From JAPWJZ01 sp966211335 (lineage in GTDB: Bacteria; Pseudomonadota; Alphaproteobacteria; Micavibrionales; UBA2020), in the NCBI GenBank assembly GCA_966211335.1, contig CBIHNF010000001.1, positions 1,612,001 through 1,676,000 on the forward strand: a stretch of DNA of 64,000 nucleotides, written 5' to 3'. A program made the position numbers and the translations under genes. This document shows positions 1 through 7,324 of this stretch, in pieces (within the stretch, counting starts at the first letter, position 1; each line of letters starts with the position of its first letter). The notes below the pieces were generated by a model. It was not told where the DNA came from. It saw only the letters and a program-made list of their open reading frames with translations, and did not search any database.

Positions 1-930
1 CGCGTGACGGAAGCGGCGGCGCTCTCCGCCTCGCTCCTCATGGGCAGGGGCGATGAAAAGGCCGCCGACCAGGCTGCGGTCGATGCGATGCGCAATGCGC
101 TCAACAACCTCAACATCAAGGGCACTGTCGTCATCGGCGAAGGGGAGCGCGACGAAGCGCCTATGCTCTACATCGGCGAAAAGGTCGGCTCCGGTGAAGG
201 CCCTGAACTTGATATCGCGCTTGACCCCCTCGAGGGCACCACCATCACCGCCAAGGGCGGCCCCAACTCCCTCGCCGTGGTTGCCATGGCGGAGAAGGGC
301 GGCTTTTTGAATGCGCCCGATGTGTACATGGAAAAGCTCGCCATCGGCTCCGGCTTCGGCGACAACATCGTCGACCTCGACATGACGCCGCAGGAAAATT
401 TAAAGGCGCTGGCGCGCGCGAAAAAGGTGGACGTCTCCGACCTCGTCGCCTGCATCCTCGACCGCACCCGCCATGAAGAGCTGATCGCAAAAACCCGCGA
501 AGCCGGCGCCCGCATCATGCTGATTTCGGACGGCGATGTTTCCGGCGTCATGGCAACGGCAGAGGCTGACACCGGCGTTGATATTTACATGGGCTCCGGC
601 GGCGCGCCGGAAGGCGTTCTGGCCGCAGCCGCCCTTCGTTCCATCGGTGGTTTCATGCAGGGCCGTCTCCTGTTCCGCAACGATGATGAAAAAGCGCGCG
701 CGAAGCGCTGGGGCGTGACCGACCTCAACCGCAAATATGAACTGCATGACCTTGCCCATGGCGATGTGATGTTCGCCGCGACCGGCGTGACGGACGGCGC
801 GATGCTGCGCGGCGTGCGCCGTTTTGCCGGCGGCGCGCATACGCATTCCGTCATCATGCGCTCCAAGACCGGCACCATCCGCCGCATTGAAGCGACGCAC
901 AACTTCACCCGCAAGGCAGGTTTCAAGTAA
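1..930 (+). CDS. glpX: Class II fructose-1,6-bisphosphatase GlpX (5' end cut by window)
   Basis: GlpX hydrolyses fructose-1,6-bisphosphate to fructose-6-phosphate in gluconeogenesis, in the cytoplasm. The frame is open from base 1 and begins in the family motif RVTEAAA, so only roughly the first dozen residues are outside the window; the GTG at position 4 is the internal Val of that motif, not a start. Visible family motifs are VIGEGERDEAPMLYIGEKVG, the metal-site block DPLEGTT, LNAPDVYMEKL and GSGGAPEGVLAAAA. About 309 residues are present, matching the usual length of about 320. The stop is two bases before the recJ ATG, so the two genes are very likely cotranscribed. High confidence. Confidence 0.95.
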   Translation, partial: RVTEAAALSASLLMGRGDEKAADQAAVDAMRNALNNLNIKGTVVIGEGERDEAPMLYIGEKVGSGEGPELDIALDPLEGTTITAKGGPNSLAVVAMAEKGGFLNAPDVYMEKLAIGSGFGDNIVDLDMTPQENLKALARAKKVDVSDLVACILDRTRHEELIAKTREAGARIMLISDGDVSGVMATAEADTGVDIYMGSGGAPEGVLAAAALRSIGGFMQGRLLFRNDDEKARAKRWGVTDLNRKYELHDLAHGDVMFAATGVTDGAMLRGVRRFAGGAHTHSVIMRSKTGTIRRIEATHNFTRKAGFK

Positions 931-932
931 GC

Positions 933-2765
933 ATGAACCAGCCTTTGCCGCAGACGATTTTTGAACAACACGACGCGCTTCCGAAGGAAGCGGCGGTTTT
1001 GTCCGTTGAAAAATCGCTGCTCGGCAAAAAATGGGCCTTCGCGCATACGGACGCACGATTGGCCGAAGGTATCGCGCAGGCTTATAACCTGCCTGAACTC
1101 GTCGCCCGCGTTCTCGTCTCCCGCGGCGTCGGCTTCGACCAGGTGGAAGAATTCCTCAATCCCACGCTGAAGGCGCAGCTGCCCGACCCTTCGACCTTGG
1201 CCGATATGGACAAGGCGGCGGAGCGCATTGCTTCCGCCATCATGACCGGCGAGAAAATCGCTGTCTTCGGCGATTACGATGTGGACGGCGCAACATCGTC
1301 CGCGCTGCTGAAGCGTTTCTTCAAGGCGCAAGGCCGCGATGCGCGCATTTACATTCCCGACCGTATCAACGAAGGCTATGGTCCTAATGTGGCCGCCATG
1401 CTGAAGCTGCGTGATGAAGGCATCAAGCTGCTGATCACCGTCGATTGCGGCGTCACCGCTTTTGAACCGCTCGCCGCCGGCACGGCTGCTGGCCTTGATA
1501 TCATCGTTCTCGACCACCACCGCGCGGAGCCGCAATTGCCGCCGGTGCATGCCGTCGTCAATCCGAACCGCCTCGACTGCACGAGCGGGCAGGGGCAAAT
1601 GGCCGCTTGCGGCGTCACCTTCCTCGCTATCGTTGCCGTTAACCGCCGGTTGCGTGCGGCCGGCTGGTACAATACCGAGCGGCCGGAGCCGCGTATTTTG
1701 CAATGGCTTGACCTCGTCGCCCTCGGCACCGTTTGCGACGTCGTGCCGCTGACGGGCATCAACCGCGCCTTTGTGGCGCAGGGGCTCCGCATCATGGCGA
1801 TGCGCCTGAACGCGGGCATTAACGCCCTTGCGGATTTGGCGGCTGTTTCCGAAGCGCCAAATGCCTTCCACGCCGGTTTCGTCTTCGGCCCCCGCGTCAA
1901 TGCGGGCGGGCGCGTCGGCGAGGCGGATCTTGGCTGGCGTTTGCTGTCGACCGAAGACACGCTGGAAGCCCGCGTTGTCGCCAAGAAGCTTCACGAATAT
2001 AACGCCGAGCGCAAGATGATCGAAGAAGCGATGATCGAGGACGCCATGGCGCGCGCGGCGGAATCCGCGCTGCACGATCATGTCATCATGGTGGATGGCG
2101 ACGGCTGGCACCCCGGTGTGATCGGCATTGTCGCGGCGCGTCTGAAAGAGAAATACAACCGCCCCTCCTGCGTCGTCGCCTTTGACGACAAGGACATCGG
2201 CAAGGCCTCCGGCCGCTCTGTCACCGGCGTGGACCTCGGTGCCGCCGTCAGCGCGGCGAAGGAGCAGGGACTGCTGATTGCCGGCGGCGGCCACAAAATG
2301 GCGGCAGGCTTTACCGTTGCGCGCCGCCACTTTGCGGAACTGCGCGGCTTTATCAACGCCCATGTCGAAAACCAACTGCGCGGCCAGGCGCTGACGCCGG
2401 AGCTGCGCGTTGACAGCGTGCTGTCGGCGGCGGCCCTCACCATCGAACTCGTCGAGAAAATGAACCAGCTGGCACCCTATGGTGCCGGACATTCGGAACC
2501 GCGCTTCGCGCTGGCCGGCGTCAAGGTTATCAAGCCGACGGTTGTGGGCGAACGTCACGTCAGCTGCTTCCTGCAGGACACCGCTGGCGGCACCTCCGTC
2601 AAGGCCATCGCCTTCCGCGCGATGGATTCAGCCCTCGGCGAGGCTTTGCTGAAGGCAGGCTCCCAGCCGCTGAACATCGCAGGCCATGTTTCCATCAACC
2701 ACTGGCAGGGCAAACGCTCCGTCAACTTCCAGATCGTCGATGCCGCCAAGATTTTTGGCCCTTAA
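933..2765 (+). CDS. recJ: Single-stranded-DNA-specific 5'-3' exonuclease RecJ
   Basis: RecJ degrades single-stranded DNA 5' to 3' in RecF-pathway recombination, mismatch repair and stalled-fork processing. The 610-residue protein has the DHH-superfamily layout: motif I VFGDYDVDGATSSAL near residue 111, the DHH motif as LDHHRAE near residue 193, and the DHHA1 glycine motif GGGHKMAAGFT near residue 451, followed by an OB-like C-terminus. All metal-binding aspartates and histidines expected in these motifs are present. It starts two bases after the glpX stop. The length is slightly above the 577 residues of E. coli RecJ because of an N-terminal extension of about 40 residues. Confidence 0.96.
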   Translation: MNQPLPQTIFEQHDALPKEAAVLSVEKSLLGKKWAFAHTDARLAEGIAQAYNLPELVARVLVSRGVGFDQVEEFLNPTLKAQLPDPSTLADMDKAAERIASAIMTGEKIAVFGDYDVDGATSSALLKRFFKAQGRDARIYIPDRINEGYGPNVAAMLKLRDEGIKLLITVDCGVTAFEPLAAGTAAGLDIIVLDHHRAEPQLPPVHAVVNPNRLDCTSGQGQMAACGVTFLAIVAVNRRLRAAGWYNTERPEPRILQWLDLVALGTVCDVVPLTGINRAFVAQGLRIMAMRLNAGINALADLAAVSEAPNAFHAGFVFGPRVNAGGRVGEADLGWRLLSTEDTLEARVVAKKLHEYNAERKMIEEAMIEDAMARAAESALHDHVIMVDGDGWHPGVIGIVAARLKEKYNRPSCVVAFDDKDIGKASGRSVTGVDLGAAVSAAKEQGLLIAGGGHKMAAGFTVARRHFAELRGFINAHVENQLRGQALTPELRVDSVLSAAALTIELVEKMNQLAPYGAGHSEPRFALAGVKVIKPTVVGERHVSCFLQDTAGGTSVKAIAFRAMDSALGEALLKAGSQPLNIAGHVSINHWQGKRSVNFQIVDAAKIFGP

Positions 2766-2777
2766 GTCTTAAATTCA

Positions 2778-2805
2778 TTGACATAATTATTGCTTTTGTT
2801 ACAAT
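2778..2805 (+). promoter_or_regulatory. Sigma70-type promoter placing the start of transcription at the next ATG
   Basis: A consensus -35 TTGACA (2778-2783), 16-bp spacer and -10 TACAAT (2800-2805) lie between the recJ stop and the ATG at 2812. Only six bases separate the -10 box from that ATG, so the expected transcription start coincides with the start codon and there is no Shine-Dalgarno sequence. This suggests a leaderless mRNA. Confidence 0.7.
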
Positions 2806-2811
2806 ACCTGC

Positions 2812-3639
2812 ATGTTCAAGAACGATTTTAACGCCGTATCTGCCGAAACGCTGGTCGTCAAAGCCGACGATCCGCGCGCGATTGCGTTGTTGCGCCGCGC
2901 TTATAACGACATTTACGTGCCCGCCTTCCCGATGCCGGAAGAGCGCGAAAGCCTCGAAAAAATCGAAGAGAAACTCTCCGTCCCGACGCATGGCGTGGGC
3001 CGCGTCATATTGCTGGCCGGCAAGCATCTGGACGATCCCGATCCTGCCAAGGCGCAGCTTTACGGCATTTCCATCGCCTATTACTACGGCAACCAGCAGG
3101 CGGGGCTTCTGGCCTATAACGCCATCGACCCTGCCTACCGCCAGCTCGGCCTTGGCCGCCTCATGGTGAAGGGCCGCATCGAGGGGCTGGAGGAACTCGC
3201 CAAAGCCGATGGCAAACAGCTCGCCTGCGCGCTTATCGAGGTCAACGACCCTGCGAAAGTGAAGCCCGAAGACGACAGCATGGATCCCGCCAAACGCGCC
3301 GCGATCTTTGAAAAATGGGGCGCGCGTCGCATTCCCGTGACCTACGTCCAGCCCTCCCTTGCCGAAGGCGAGGAGAAGGGCCGTAATTCAATGCTGATGG
3401 CCTATCCCGTCGACGGCAAGTACCCGACGCCGGAAGCAGTTGCAGGGTTTATTACCGGCATCTGGCAGGCCAATGACTACGGCCCGGTCAAATACGATCA
3501 GGACCCCGATTACCTGCGCGCCATGGCCGAGCTGAAGGCCTGGAAAGGTTTCGACGCCGCGCCCGAAAACGCCCCTGCGCCGCCGCCTGCGAACCCCTTG
3601 GCAGACAAGGCAAAATCCGCCCCCAAACCGCCGCAATAA
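2812..3639 (+). CDS. GNAT-family N-acetyltransferase, probable
   Basis: The 275-residue protein carries the acetyl-CoA-binding signature of the GNAT fold: a core strand AYNAIDPAYRQLGLGRLM (about residues 101-118), in which RQLGLGR matches the Q/RxxGxG/A pyrophosphate-binding loop, followed by a helix. The N-terminal half begins like other GNATs (residues 20-60, a helix rich in R/E after a short strand). The C-terminal 30 residues are Pro/Ala-rich and probably disordered. The substrate is unknown. It lies alone between recJ and tRNA-Glu with its own strong promoter and no visible ribosome binding site. The fold assignment is fairly secure; any function beyond acyl transfer is not supported. 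Confidence 0.8.
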   Translation: MFKNDFNAVSAETLVVKADDPRAIALLRRAYNDIYVPAFPMPEERESLEKIEEKLSVPTHGVGRVILLAGKHLDDPDPAKAQLYGISIAYYYGNQQAGLLAYNAIDPAYRQLGLGRLMVKGRIEGLEELAKADGKQLACALIEVNDPAKVKPEDDSMDPAKRAAIFEKWGARRIPVTYVQPSLAEGEEKGRNSMLMAYPVDGKYPTPEAVAGFITGIWQANDYGPVKYDQDPDYLRAMAELKAWKGFDAAPENAPAPPPANPLADKAKSAPKPPQ

Positions 3640-3698
3640 ATAAGCCTTGCTTTTCACCTCAGATATAAGTAAAAACCTATCGTTCGAACCGAACATGC

Positions 3699-3774
3699 GT
3701 CCCCTTCGTCTAGAGGCCTAGGACACGTCCCTTTCACGGATGTAACAGGGGTTCGAATCCCCTAGGGGACGCCA
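3699..3774 (+). tRNA. tRNA-Glu (anticodon UUC)
   Basis: A 76-nt cloverleaf begins GTCCCCTTCGTCTAGAGG and ends with the paired strand GGGGAC, discriminator G and an encoded CCA. The anticodon arm is CGTCC / loop CTTTCAC / GGATG with anticodon TTC at 3733-3735 (one G-U pair in the stem). The T arm is CAGGG-GTTCGAATC-CCCT. The sequence is close to bacterial tRNA-Glu throughout. A factor-independent terminator follows 17 bases downstream. Confidence 0.97.
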
Positions 3775-3790
3775 ATTCTTCCGATACAGA

Positions 3791-3820
3791 GCCCGCATCC
3801 ATGCGGGCTTTTGTTTTTGT
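3791..3820 (+). terminator. Rho-independent terminator of tRNA-Glu
   Basis: A perfect 8-bp stem GCCCGCAT / ATGCGGGC with a 2-nt spacer (3791-3808) is followed by the T-rich run TTTTGTTTTTG. It lies between the tRNA and the HlyIII gene, and it argues against start codons of the next gene upstream of 3841. Confidence 0.85.
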
Positions 3821-3840
3821 GCCGCGCGGCGGAGTACACC

Positions 3841-4470
3841 ATGAGCAGCAGTTACAGTCGCCGGCAGGAATTCGTGAACGGGCTTATTCATGGCCTTGGC
3901 ATTGTCTTTGGCGTCAGCTGCCTGCCGGTGCTGACCTCGCTTGCGACGGCGCATGGCAATATTCGCGGCATCATTGGTGCGGGTATTTATGGTTTTTGCT
4001 TCCTGCTGCTGTTCACCTGCTCGACGCTTTATCATGTGGTGACGAATGCGGAATCGAAACGCATCCTCGAAATCCTCGATCACATCAGCATTTATTTCCT
4101 GATCGCCGGCACCTATACGCCGTTTTTGTTGGTCTATGTTTACACGCCGTTCGGCATAACGCTCCTCTCGGTCCTCTGGGCGCTGGCGTTTGGCGGCATT
4201 GCCTTCAAGATATTCTTTACTGGCAGGTTCGAGATTGTGTCGGTGCTGATTTATCTGGCCATGGGCTGGGCGGTTGTGGTGGGCGGCCGCACGTTTTTTG
4301 CAGCGCTGCCGTTTGATGTGCTGGCGCTGATTGTCGCGGGCGGCGTTCTTTATACCGTAGGTATCGTCTTCTATATCTGGGACAAGCACCGCTATACCCA
4401 TGCCCTCTGGCACGGCATCGTGCTGGCGGCGGCGATCTGCCACTATGTCGCTGTGCTATTGACTATGTAA
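3841..4470 (+). CDS. HlyIII / PAQR-family seven-helix membrane protein
   Basis: The 209-residue protein has seven hydrophobic segments and the three conserved PAQR/HlyIII polar motifs: STLYH (residues 61-65), an aspartate in LDHISIYFLIAGTYTP, and HALWH near residues 187-191. In this superfamily these His and Asp residues bind a metal within the membrane, and relatives act as ceramidase-like hydrolases or receptors; some bacterial members were named hemolysin III. The ATG at 3841 is chosen because GGAG lies 7 bases upstream; an in-frame TTG at 3811 falls inside the tRNA terminator. Membrane location is secure, biochemical role is not. Confidence 0.9.
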   Translation: MSSSYSRRQEFVNGLIHGLGIVFGVSCLPVLTSLATAHGNIRGIIGAGIYGFCFLLLFTCSTLYHVVTNAESKRILEILDHISIYFLIAGTYTPFLLVYVYTPFGITLLSVLWALAFGGIAFKIFFTGRFEIVSVLIYLAMGWAVVVGGRTFFAALPFDVLALIVAGGVLYTVGIVFYIWDKHRYTHALWHGIVLAAAICHYVAVLLTM

Positions 4471-4481
4471 CGACAAAATAG

Positions 4482-4515
4482 AAAAAGGCCGGTGCAATGA
4501 GCACCGGCCTTTTTT
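4482..4515. terminator. Bidirectional terminator between convergent genes
   Basis: A perfect 9-bp stem GGCCGGTGC / GCACCGGCC (4487-4495 and 4501-4509, 5-nt loop) is flanked by five A on the left and six T on the right. It can terminate the HlyIII gene on the plus strand and the outer-membrane protein gene on the minus strand. Confidence 0.85.
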
Positions 4516-4529
4516 CGTGGAAGCAACGC

Positions 4530-5189
4530 TTAGAAGTGGTAAGCGACGCCGAGGCGCAGGTCGTTCGATTCAGGATCGAGGCCCGACTCTTCGCCGTACC
4601 AGGTGTGCGCGTATTCGGCACGGACGCCGAAGTTGCCCATCGCCATGACTTCGGTACCGATACCGAGTTCAAAGCCGTCGTAACGGTGCGAGCCGTTGCC
4701 GCCAAGGCCGGTCGCGCTGAACTTGGTGTTGCGGTAGCCGATGATGCCGTAGGGAGCAAGGCCGATGCCGGAGGTCATCTGGTTGATGACTTCAAAGCCG
4801 GGGCGGAAGGACACTTCCCACTCGCTGCCTTTTTCGAAGTTGATGCCGCCGGAGGAGTCATCTGCGCCGGAGTTGCCATAGGCCACTTCGATCGCGGCGG
4901 TCATGCCGGCGCTGTCCCACAGGTGGTCAAGGCGGTAGCCGGCGAAAACGCCACCGTCAAAACCGTCGATATCCGGGTTTGCGCCGGTGATATCGGCATC
5001 CGTCCAGTCATAGCCGCCGTAGATACCGACATAGAGGCCGGAGAGAGGCGAGTCCGAGGGATGCGCGCGGCTGTAGGTGTCGTAGGACGAGCTGGTCGTT
5101 GTCGTCGTCTGGGTGGTGGAGTCTGCATGCGCGGGCGTTGCGGCCGAAAGCGCGATCAACGCGGCGCCAAGAAGGAGAACTTTTTTCAT
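4530..5189 (-). CDS. Outer-membrane beta-barrel protein, Opa/OmpX-like
   Basis: The 219-residue precursor begins with a typical Sec signal peptide (MKKVLLLGAALIALSAATPAHA, cleavage after AHA near residue 22). A low-complexity Thr/Ser stretch follows, then alternating amphipathic strands such as GLYVGIYGGYDW, GGVFAGYRLDH, GVRAEYAHTWYG and a C-terminal LRLGVAYHF. The terminal Phe and alternating aromatic pattern are the Bam recognition signature of outer-membrane barrels. The size fits an 8-stranded barrel of the surface-antigen / porin-4 type. The ligand or role is unknown. It stands as a single gene with its own promoter and terminator. Confidence 0.85.
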   Translation of the reverse strand: MKKVLLLGAALIALSAATPAHADSTTQTTTTTSSSYDTYSRAHPSDSPLSGLYVGIYGGYDWTDADITGANPDIDGFDGGVFAGYRLDHLWDSAGMTAAIEVAYGNSGADDSSGGINFEKGSEWEVSFRPGFEVINQMTSGIGLAPYGIIGYRNTKFSATGLGGNGSHRYDGFELGIGTEVMAMGNFGVRAEYAHTWYGEESGLDPESNDLRLGVAYHF

Positions 5190-5258
5190 CTGTTTTGTCT
5201 TTCAATTTTTCTGGTGAACGTACCGGTCTTCGCCATTATCAACGGCTCAGTCGAAAAA

Positions 5259-5286
5259 ATGGTAACAAAAAATTTACGTTTGTAAA
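5259..5286 (-). promoter_or_regulatory. Candidate promoter of the beta-barrel gene, with a TTTAC dyad
   Basis: On the minus strand TTTACA (5281-5286) and TACCAT (5259-5264) are 16 bp apart, about 70 bases upstream of the ATG. The -35 box is half of a perfect dyad TTTAC-GTTT-GTAAA (5273-5286) that could serve as an operator. The assignment is tentative. Confidence 0.45.
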
Positions 5287-5349
5287 ATTCGATTTTGCAG
5301 CGTGGCTAAAAAGACACCATTCGAATTGCCGATTTAAAAATCGCATCGG

Positions 5350-5386
5350 CATAAAACAAAGGTGGCGGAATTTGGTTCCACCACCT
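5350..5386 (-). terminator. Rho-independent terminator of the 5411-5812 gene
   Basis: Read on the minus strand, AGGTGGTGGAA pairs with TTCCGCCACCT (11 bp, one G-U, 5-nt loop), followed by TTTGTTTT. It lies 24 bases past the stop codon. A second weaker stem TGCCGAT / ATCGGCA (5327-5351) sits just beyond it. Confidence 0.75.
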
Positions 5387-5410
5387 CGTAAAATTTATAT
5401 CTGGAAGAAA

Positions 5411-5812
5411 TTAGTCGTTGAACCAGATGATGGCGACTTTTTCCGGCTCCGACGGCATCGGGCGGTAATGGGCAAGGATAGATTTTTTGGGATTGGGGGT
5501 CGGGTAGGGTTTATTCGTTGATACCGCCTCTCGCGCCAGGCGTGCTTTGGCAACCGCTGTGGGCTCTGCATCTTCCTTGCCGGCGAAGCGCGTCGATTGA
5601 TTGCTCGCATCAAGCGCGGGCGGATTTGAATCGCGGCCGTCGACGAAAGTGAAGGGAATGTCGGGATTAACCGGAGCATCCGCGACGATCGCGCGGGTGG
5701 AGGGTTCGCGCGCGGCAGCGGCGGCGGGTGCCTTGGTCCATGCCCAGGCTGTGCAACCGATAATAATGACAATCGAAGTGACAAAGGTTGACAATACTGT
5801 ATTTGGCTTCAT
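5411..5812 (-). CDS. Small membrane-anchored or secreted hypothetical protein
   Basis: The 133-residue protein is not recognised. An N-terminal hydrophobic segment (about residues 7-25, TFVTSIVIIIGCTAWAW) looks like a signal anchor. It is followed by an Ala-rich linker and a charged, Pro-rich region without predicted repeats, which suggests a periplasmic tail. The ATG at 5812 is preceded by AGGAG at good spacing; the longer open frame upstream of it has no such site and no hydrophobic character. It follows the beta-propeller gene on the same strand by about 100 bp. No function is proposed. Confidence 0.65.
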   Translation of the reverse strand: MKPNTVLSTFVTSIVIIIGCTAWAWTKAPAAAAAREPSTRAIVADAPVNPDIPFTFVDGRDSNPPALDASNQSTRFAGKEDAEPTAVAKARLAREAVSTNKPYPTPNPKKSILAHYRPMPSEPEKVAIIWFND

Positions 5813-5912
5813 GGCGGCGCTCCTGTTATTAGCACAACAAAGCGCAAGGCTGCTTCGTTCCCTGACGTCACGGGCGGCGGCAAGAAAGCAACTTTCTAAC
5901 AGGCGTTTGAGG

Positions 5913-7229
5913 TTATTTCTTGGCGGAAACGCGCCAGATGGTGTTGCCGACGTCATCCGCCACCAGCAGCGCGCCGCCTTTGTCCACCGCAACGCCTACG
6001 GGGCGGCCCTGCGCCTCGCCGTCGCCGGTCACGAAGCCGGTCAGGAAATCTACCGGATCGCCGCTGGGCATGCCGTCTTTGAAGGGCACAAACACGACCT
6101 TATATCCACTGCGGGGCTTGCGGTTCCAGGAGCCGTGCTGGCCGACGAAGGCGCCGTGGGTATAGGCGGGCGTCAGGGCATTGCCCTCATAATATGTGAG
6201 GCCGAGCGAGGCGGTATGCGCACCGAGGGCGTAATCCGGTACAAGGGCTTTCTCGACCAGATCAGGGCGGCGGTCGTCTTCGGCAATGCGGGTGTCCACA
6301 TGCTGGCCGTAGTAGCTGAACGGCCAGCCGTAAAAGCCGCCATCCTTGACGGAGGTCATATAGTCGGGGACAAGATCATCGCCCAGCTCGTCACGCTCGT
6401 TGACGGCGGTCCAAAGCGCGCCAGTATCGGGCTGCCAGAACATGCCGTTCGGGTTGCGGATGCCGGTTGCGAACATGCGCGACTTGCCGGTGGCGGCGTC
6501 AATTTCCATGATGCCGGCGCGGCCTTCTTCCTTATCGAGACCGTTTTCACCGACGTTGCTGTTGGAGCCGACCGTCACATACAGCTTGCTGCCATCTTTC
6601 GAGGCGATGACGTTTTTCGTCCAGTGGTGGTTGATGGTGCCGGCGGGCAGGTCAGTCACTTTTTCGCCCTCCGCTTTGATAGAGGAAACGCCGGCAGTGT
6701 AGGGGAAGCGTAGCAGAGCATCGGTATCCGCGACGTAAAAGGTGTCTCCCACCAGCGCCATGCCGAAGGGGGAGTTCAGGTCATGCAGGAAAACGCTGCG
6801 CTGCTCGGCTATACCGTCGCCGTTGGTGTCGCGGAGCAGGGTGATGCGGTTGGCGCTCGGCGTGTTCGCGCCTGCATCGCCCATCACTTTTTTCATGAAC
6901 CAACCCTTGATGCCTTTGGCGTCATCCGGCTTTTCCGGCGCGTTGGTTTCCGCAACCAGCACATCGCCATTTGGCAGCACGTAAAGCCAGCGCGGATGGT
7001 CAAGGCCGGCGGCAAAGGCATTAACCTTAAGTCCAAATGCGGCCTCAGGCTGCCCGTTGCGCGGCCAGCCGGTCGCCTTGGCGATGTTGACTGTGGGGAT
7101 AAGGTATGAGGAGGGGGCGGGCAGCTCCGGGTTGGGCCCAAAGCCGGGCTCAGTCGAGAGCGCGGGCTGCAGTGCCAGACCGATCATGCATAAGCCGGAA
7201 AGCGCGGATAAGAGGGCGAACCGGTTCAT
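5913..7229 (-). CDS. PQQ-dependent-type sugar / sorbosone dehydrogenase, periplasmic beta-propeller
   Basis: The 438-residue protein starts with a signal peptide (MNRFALLSALSGLCMIGLALQPALS). The remainder resembles the soluble glucose / L-sorbosone dehydrogenase propeller: GLDHPRWLYVLPNGDVLVAE, RITLLRDTNGDGIAE, SPFGMALVGDTFYVADTD, IRNPNGMFWQPDTGALWTAVNERDELGDD, HTASLGLTYYEGNAL and FVGQHGSWNR. In this family PQQ sits at the propeller centre and sugars or other polyols are oxidised in the periplasm. The ATG at 7229 follows GGAGAA by 6 bases; the earlier in-frame ATG at 7283 lacks a ribosome binding site and would bury the signal peptide. No PQQ synthesis genes are in the window. Substrate undetermined. 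Confidence 0.85.
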   Translation of the reverse strand: MNRFALLSALSGLCMIGLALQPALSTEPGFGPNPELPAPSSYLIPTVNIAKATGWPRNGQPEAAFGLKVNAFAAGLDHPRWLYVLPNGDVLVAETNAPEKPDDAKGIKGWFMKKVMGDAGANTPSANRITLLRDTNGDGIAEQRSVFLHDLNSPFGMALVGDTFYVADTDALLRFPYTAGVSSIKAEGEKVTDLPAGTINHHWTKNVIASKDGSKLYVTVGSNSNVGENGLDKEEGRAGIMEIDAATGKSRMFATGIRNPNGMFWQPDTGALWTAVNERDELGDDLVPDYMTSVKDGGFYGWPFSYYGQHVDTRIAEDDRRPDLVEKALVPDYALGAHTASLGLTYYEGNALTPAYTHGAFVGQHGSWNRKPRSGYKVVFVPFKDGMPSGDPVDFLTGFVTGDGEAQGRPVGVAVDKGGALLVADDVGNTIWRVSAKK

Positions 7230-7254
7230 AATTTCTCCATAATTCAAGAATGCC

Positions 7255-7314
7255 AAAAGGCGGATTAACGTCAAAACGTTCAATGCGCCGAGCAGGAGAA
7301 TAGTTCCGCCTTTT
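7255..7314 (-). terminator. Compound stem-loop, probable terminator after the ABC-F gene
   Basis: AAAAGGCGGA (7255-7264) and TCCGCCTTTT (7305-7314) form a 10-bp outer stem, and AACGT-CAAA-ACGTT (7267-7280) nests inside. In minus-strand RNA the outer stem ends in a U-tract. The large loop makes it unusual, so partial readthrough into the sugar dehydrogenase gene is possible. Confidence 0.5.
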
Positions 7315-7324
7315 ATGAATTATT

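Noticed and set aside
585..2558. 657-residue minus-strand open frame opposite glpX and recJ
   Set aside because: It is a composition artefact; both plus-strand genes are clear, and the frame shows no motifs and no ribosome binding site.
3811..3840. Extending the HlyIII gene to the TTG at 3811
   Set aside because: That codon lies in the T-run of the tRNA-Glu terminator; the ATG at 3841 has a ribosome binding site and fits the family start.
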